A stretch of DNA of 64,000 nt from Ilex aquifolium (Eukaryota; Streptophyta; Magnoliopsida; Aquifoliales; Aquifoliaceae). Below the pieces are notes generated by a model that saw only the letters and a list, made by a program, of their open reading frames with translations, ran no database searches and had not been told where the DNA came from. Shown one piece after another: positions 61,011 through 64,000 of this stretch. Where the stretch lies: positions 27,835,691-27,899,690 of the forward strand of contig OX637407.1 of the NCBI GenBank assembly GCA_951799425.1, in the 5' to 3' direction. The number at the start of each line of letters is the position of its first letter. Position 1 is the stretch's first letter. A program made the position numbers and the translations under genes.

Positions 61011-64000
61011 CTTTTGTTCATAGAATACATATACTTAACATTTTTTGTGTCTCCAAGTGAGCCCACATGAGTTTCTACAGACAGTTATGGACTACATACA
61101 ATTTTGAAATCTTTATATTTTTTTTGTTCTGAGCATATAATCAAAAGGGGCCAACATTGATTTGTGTTTAAAAGTATATGTATTGTCTACATTAGTTAGG
61201 TTTATGAATGTATTATCTTTCTTTATTTCCTTGGCCAGATGTTCCATACGACTCACAAGTAATACAATAAAAAAATAATTCAGATCGCCATGCTTTTGGG
61301 TAATGGAAGCTTGTGATATCTCATTAACTGGTGAGACACATCACATAATAACAGCAAATTGAAATAGTGGGTCAGTTGCTTGCTAGAAAGCATGTATACT
61401 TATGAGGGTGTCGTGGTAGTGTTGGACACAACCAGACATGTGTCCGACATAGCTAGAAGTGTCCTGAATAATGAGTTCAGTCTAACACGACCAATGTTTT
61501 TTTTTAAATGATTGTAGCTTGGTTTTTGTGTGTGTGTGTGTGTGTGTGTTTTTTTTTTTTTTTATGTAACTTATGTATTATGAATGTTAATGCGTGTAAT
61601 GATGTTTGGTGAAAATTATGGATGTTTATTTTGATCTATTTTAATTTTAATCAAAAATAATAATATTTGCTAGATCTTATTATTAATATTATTATAAAAT
61701 ATGCTTTATTTTTAATATATTATAATTTTATTATTGTCTAAAAATATATTATATTATTTTGATTAGTTGTATCTTTGACATACATGTGTCTTATATTTTT
61801 GAACTTTGTCATATTCCAGTGTTCGTATCATATTAGATATATATTTTGTTTGCAAATTAATGGTAATTTTTTTCATTCTCACACTTGATTCTTGATTTTT
61901 TTTCCTACAAATTCTGAATGTATGACCAAATGTTGGGTTTTACTTATAACCCATTCAGTTAGTATACTAGGTGCAGATCTAAATATTTCCAACTAGGTGT
62001 GACTGAACTAGATTTTCAAACCATAATCTTAAGGTAAAGTGGTTAATGCCTCAAACTAAACTAAGCATTATGTATTGTCATTTCAAAAAAATTTCTTGCC
62101 TTTTTACTTGCACAAGTAGATAATTTAGCTTTCAATTTTTTGTGAACAACACTTCCATTTAGTTGCAGAAAAAATACAAGACCTGGCCAGAAATTGGAAA
62201 TTGATTTCTAGGTTCTTAACTCAATAAAATTGAAAATCGATTCTTATATTCTCTACTTAACGAGGTAATTGTAATATTACCTTCCGGAAAAAGACATAGT
62301 TGTAGTATTAGGTCTATTTAGGTGGCAGCTAATTTGAATTTTTATGTAAAAAGTAAGTGAATTTGGATGTTAGTGATTATAGTACTTTTATGAAGTAAAC
62401 TTTGTGCTGTAAAGTACAAAAATAGCTAAAATTTAGCTAACCAAAGCAAAAAATCATACTTCAACAGATGCTCTTCAGATACTCTAAAATAGATTTTTGC
62501 TACAGTAATACTCTAAATATAGAGTATCACTGTAACATAATGTAAACATATTTTATATTATTTTCTCTTTCGTCCTCTATTTTCTTCTATTCTCTCCCTT
62601 TCTCCCTTTCATTATTTCTAAAAAAAAAATATAAAAGGAATGAGAAATAATATTTAAAAGGAATAGTTAAAAATATAGAGAATCTGTTGGAATGTGTATT
62701 GAAAAAGTGAGTAGTTAAAATAGAAAAAGTTACTTTTTGGATAGCTAAAATACAATTTATTGTTGGTGATGCTCTTAGTCCACTGAAGCATTGAAACCTT
62801 TTTTTAACTTAAAAAAAAATAAAAATTGGGGTAAGGGGTGACGTGCAGTTTACAAGCATTTCGATTAATCTCTTTCTTAATTCATTCAAAGATAATCTAC
62901 TCTGAGACTAAAGAATTTGTGAGGATAAATCCTCATAACCTTACCTTAAACAAATTACAAAGTTTTGAACTCAGAACGTCTGTATTTATAGTTCATTTCT
63001 ATTTTCACTGAGCTATTCCTTTGAGTTATTCTTAAGAAAATTTTTGACGAAATTTCAAAATCATTGTAAAACTCTATGAAGATAGAAGTATGAAATTTCA
63101 AAATCATTGTAAATGAATTGGAATGCAAACTCTATGATAATCAACATTGTGTACCATCTTATTTAATCAATCCTGATTGACATTATAATATAAACAAGTA
63201 ATTGTAATAATTATGTGCTTGAAGACATTTTGTAATATAAAAAATTGAGCATTGATTGTGTGATATTTAAATTTTGAATATTAATTAATTTTTTTCTTTA
63301 ATTACATAATTTAAAATTAAAGTGAACATAGAAAAAATAAGAGAGATGTAGAAGAGAAAAACAAATGTGAATTAATGGAGTTGTCTAATATTGAGAAATG
63401 CGTTGATTGAGATATCTGACGTTAGAACAGTGCAGAGAAGATGATATTTTTGAGCCAAAAAAAAAAAAAAAATTAAGATGAAATTTATATCATTGGATCG
63501 AAGTGGAGAAAAATTGGATCAAATTTTGACTGTTATATTTTTAAATTAAGTTAATAATTTAATTTCTTAATTTTAATATTAGATAGATGTATTCATAGAT
63601 GTATGTATTATGAACTTGAACACCCCCACAATATATTCCTATGTCACACACATCCTTACTACTACTAATCACTATTTTTTTTTGCAGGTAATGACGGGAG
63701 ACTAGATGATGCATATGGAGAAAGTAGACGGAGCATTTGGACAATATTTTTTTTTTATTTGATCATGAGTTGATCCCTTTTTTTTTTTATTTTTTATGTA
63801 ATTTGGAATATTTTTAACTTTGAAATTGTTTTGAGTGTTATGTATTTATGATGAATGTAAACTTTTTATGAATATCAATATAATATTTGATTTTTTTGTG
63901 CACATGAATTTTGTTTTTGTTAATTTTTAGGGTTTATTGGATATTTAGGTATCAATAGGGTAAAAGAAAATGCAGTTAATATTTTTTTCAAAAAAAAAAA
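61011..64000. other. Intergenic, no intact gene
   Basis: Contains a (GT)n plus T-run near 61528-61563. A MITE-like block near 62400-62785 has AAAATAGCTAAAATTTAGCT at the left and GATAGCTAAAATAC...GGTGATGCTCTTAG at the right, resembling common GAGCATC-ended plant MITEs; its boundaries are unresolved. The rest is AT-rich with no recognisable coding sequence. Confidence 0.4.

Overview
The window is nuclear DNA from a flowering plant, most likely a eudicot. Genes are split by many AT-rich GT-AG introns. The encoded proteins are plant-type: an ENT1-like nucleoside transporter, an RBM25-like splicing factor, an OTS-type SUMO protease, a plant C-group RAF-like kinase, PRP17 and a DUF936 protein. Intergenic and intronic DNA is full of small plant transposons. 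I could not narrow the organism further.

Layout: 1-3.4 kb is a nest of small transposons. It holds two PIF/Harbinger-type MITEs, one carrying a head-to-tail pair of non-autonomous Helitrons, followed by a Mutator-like MITE. ENT1 (+) spans 3.67-7.06 kb with a hAT-like insertion in its only intron. At 7.34 kb lies a short mitochondrial 18S rRNA fragment. RBM25-like (-) spans 8.76-16.49 kb, and a 1.1 kb Mutator-like element sits 135 bp upstream of its ATG. The OTS/ULP1 SUMO protease (+) spans 20.9-31.6 kb in 14 coding exons; its introns hold a SINE, an LTR with a primer binding site, and another possible LTR. After a complex hAT-like repeat, the RAF-like kinase (-) lies at 34.0-37.0 kb. A transposon cluster at 37.3-41.8 kb includes a 2.36 kb Mutator-like element whose inverted repeats are built from a palindromic 17-mer. 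PRP17/CDC40 (-) spans 43.0-47.3 kb; its last amino acid appears to be encoded in a separate exon 2.6 kb away. The DUF936 gene (-) spans 49.2-51.8 kb. From 52 to 64 kb I see no intact gene. That stretch holds hAT-like and PIF-like repeats, a SINE with perfect 15 bp target duplications, a third Helitron copy and a broken copy of a SAD1/USP39-type gene.

Three genes act in or near pre-mRNA splicing: RBM25-like, PRP17 and the pseudogenised USP39-type copy. From memory, RBM25, OTS-type and PRP17-type genes are also neighbours in Arabidopsis, split over two paralogous segments, so their linkage here probably preserves an ancestral order. The strongest unusual signals are the tandem Helitron pair with a matching empty site in the same window, the palindrome-built Mutator-like element, two tiny poly(T) insertions flanked by 14-19 bp duplications, and the one-codon terminal exon of PRP17. 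I saw no clear tRNA or other intact RNA gene and no CRISPR-like structure.
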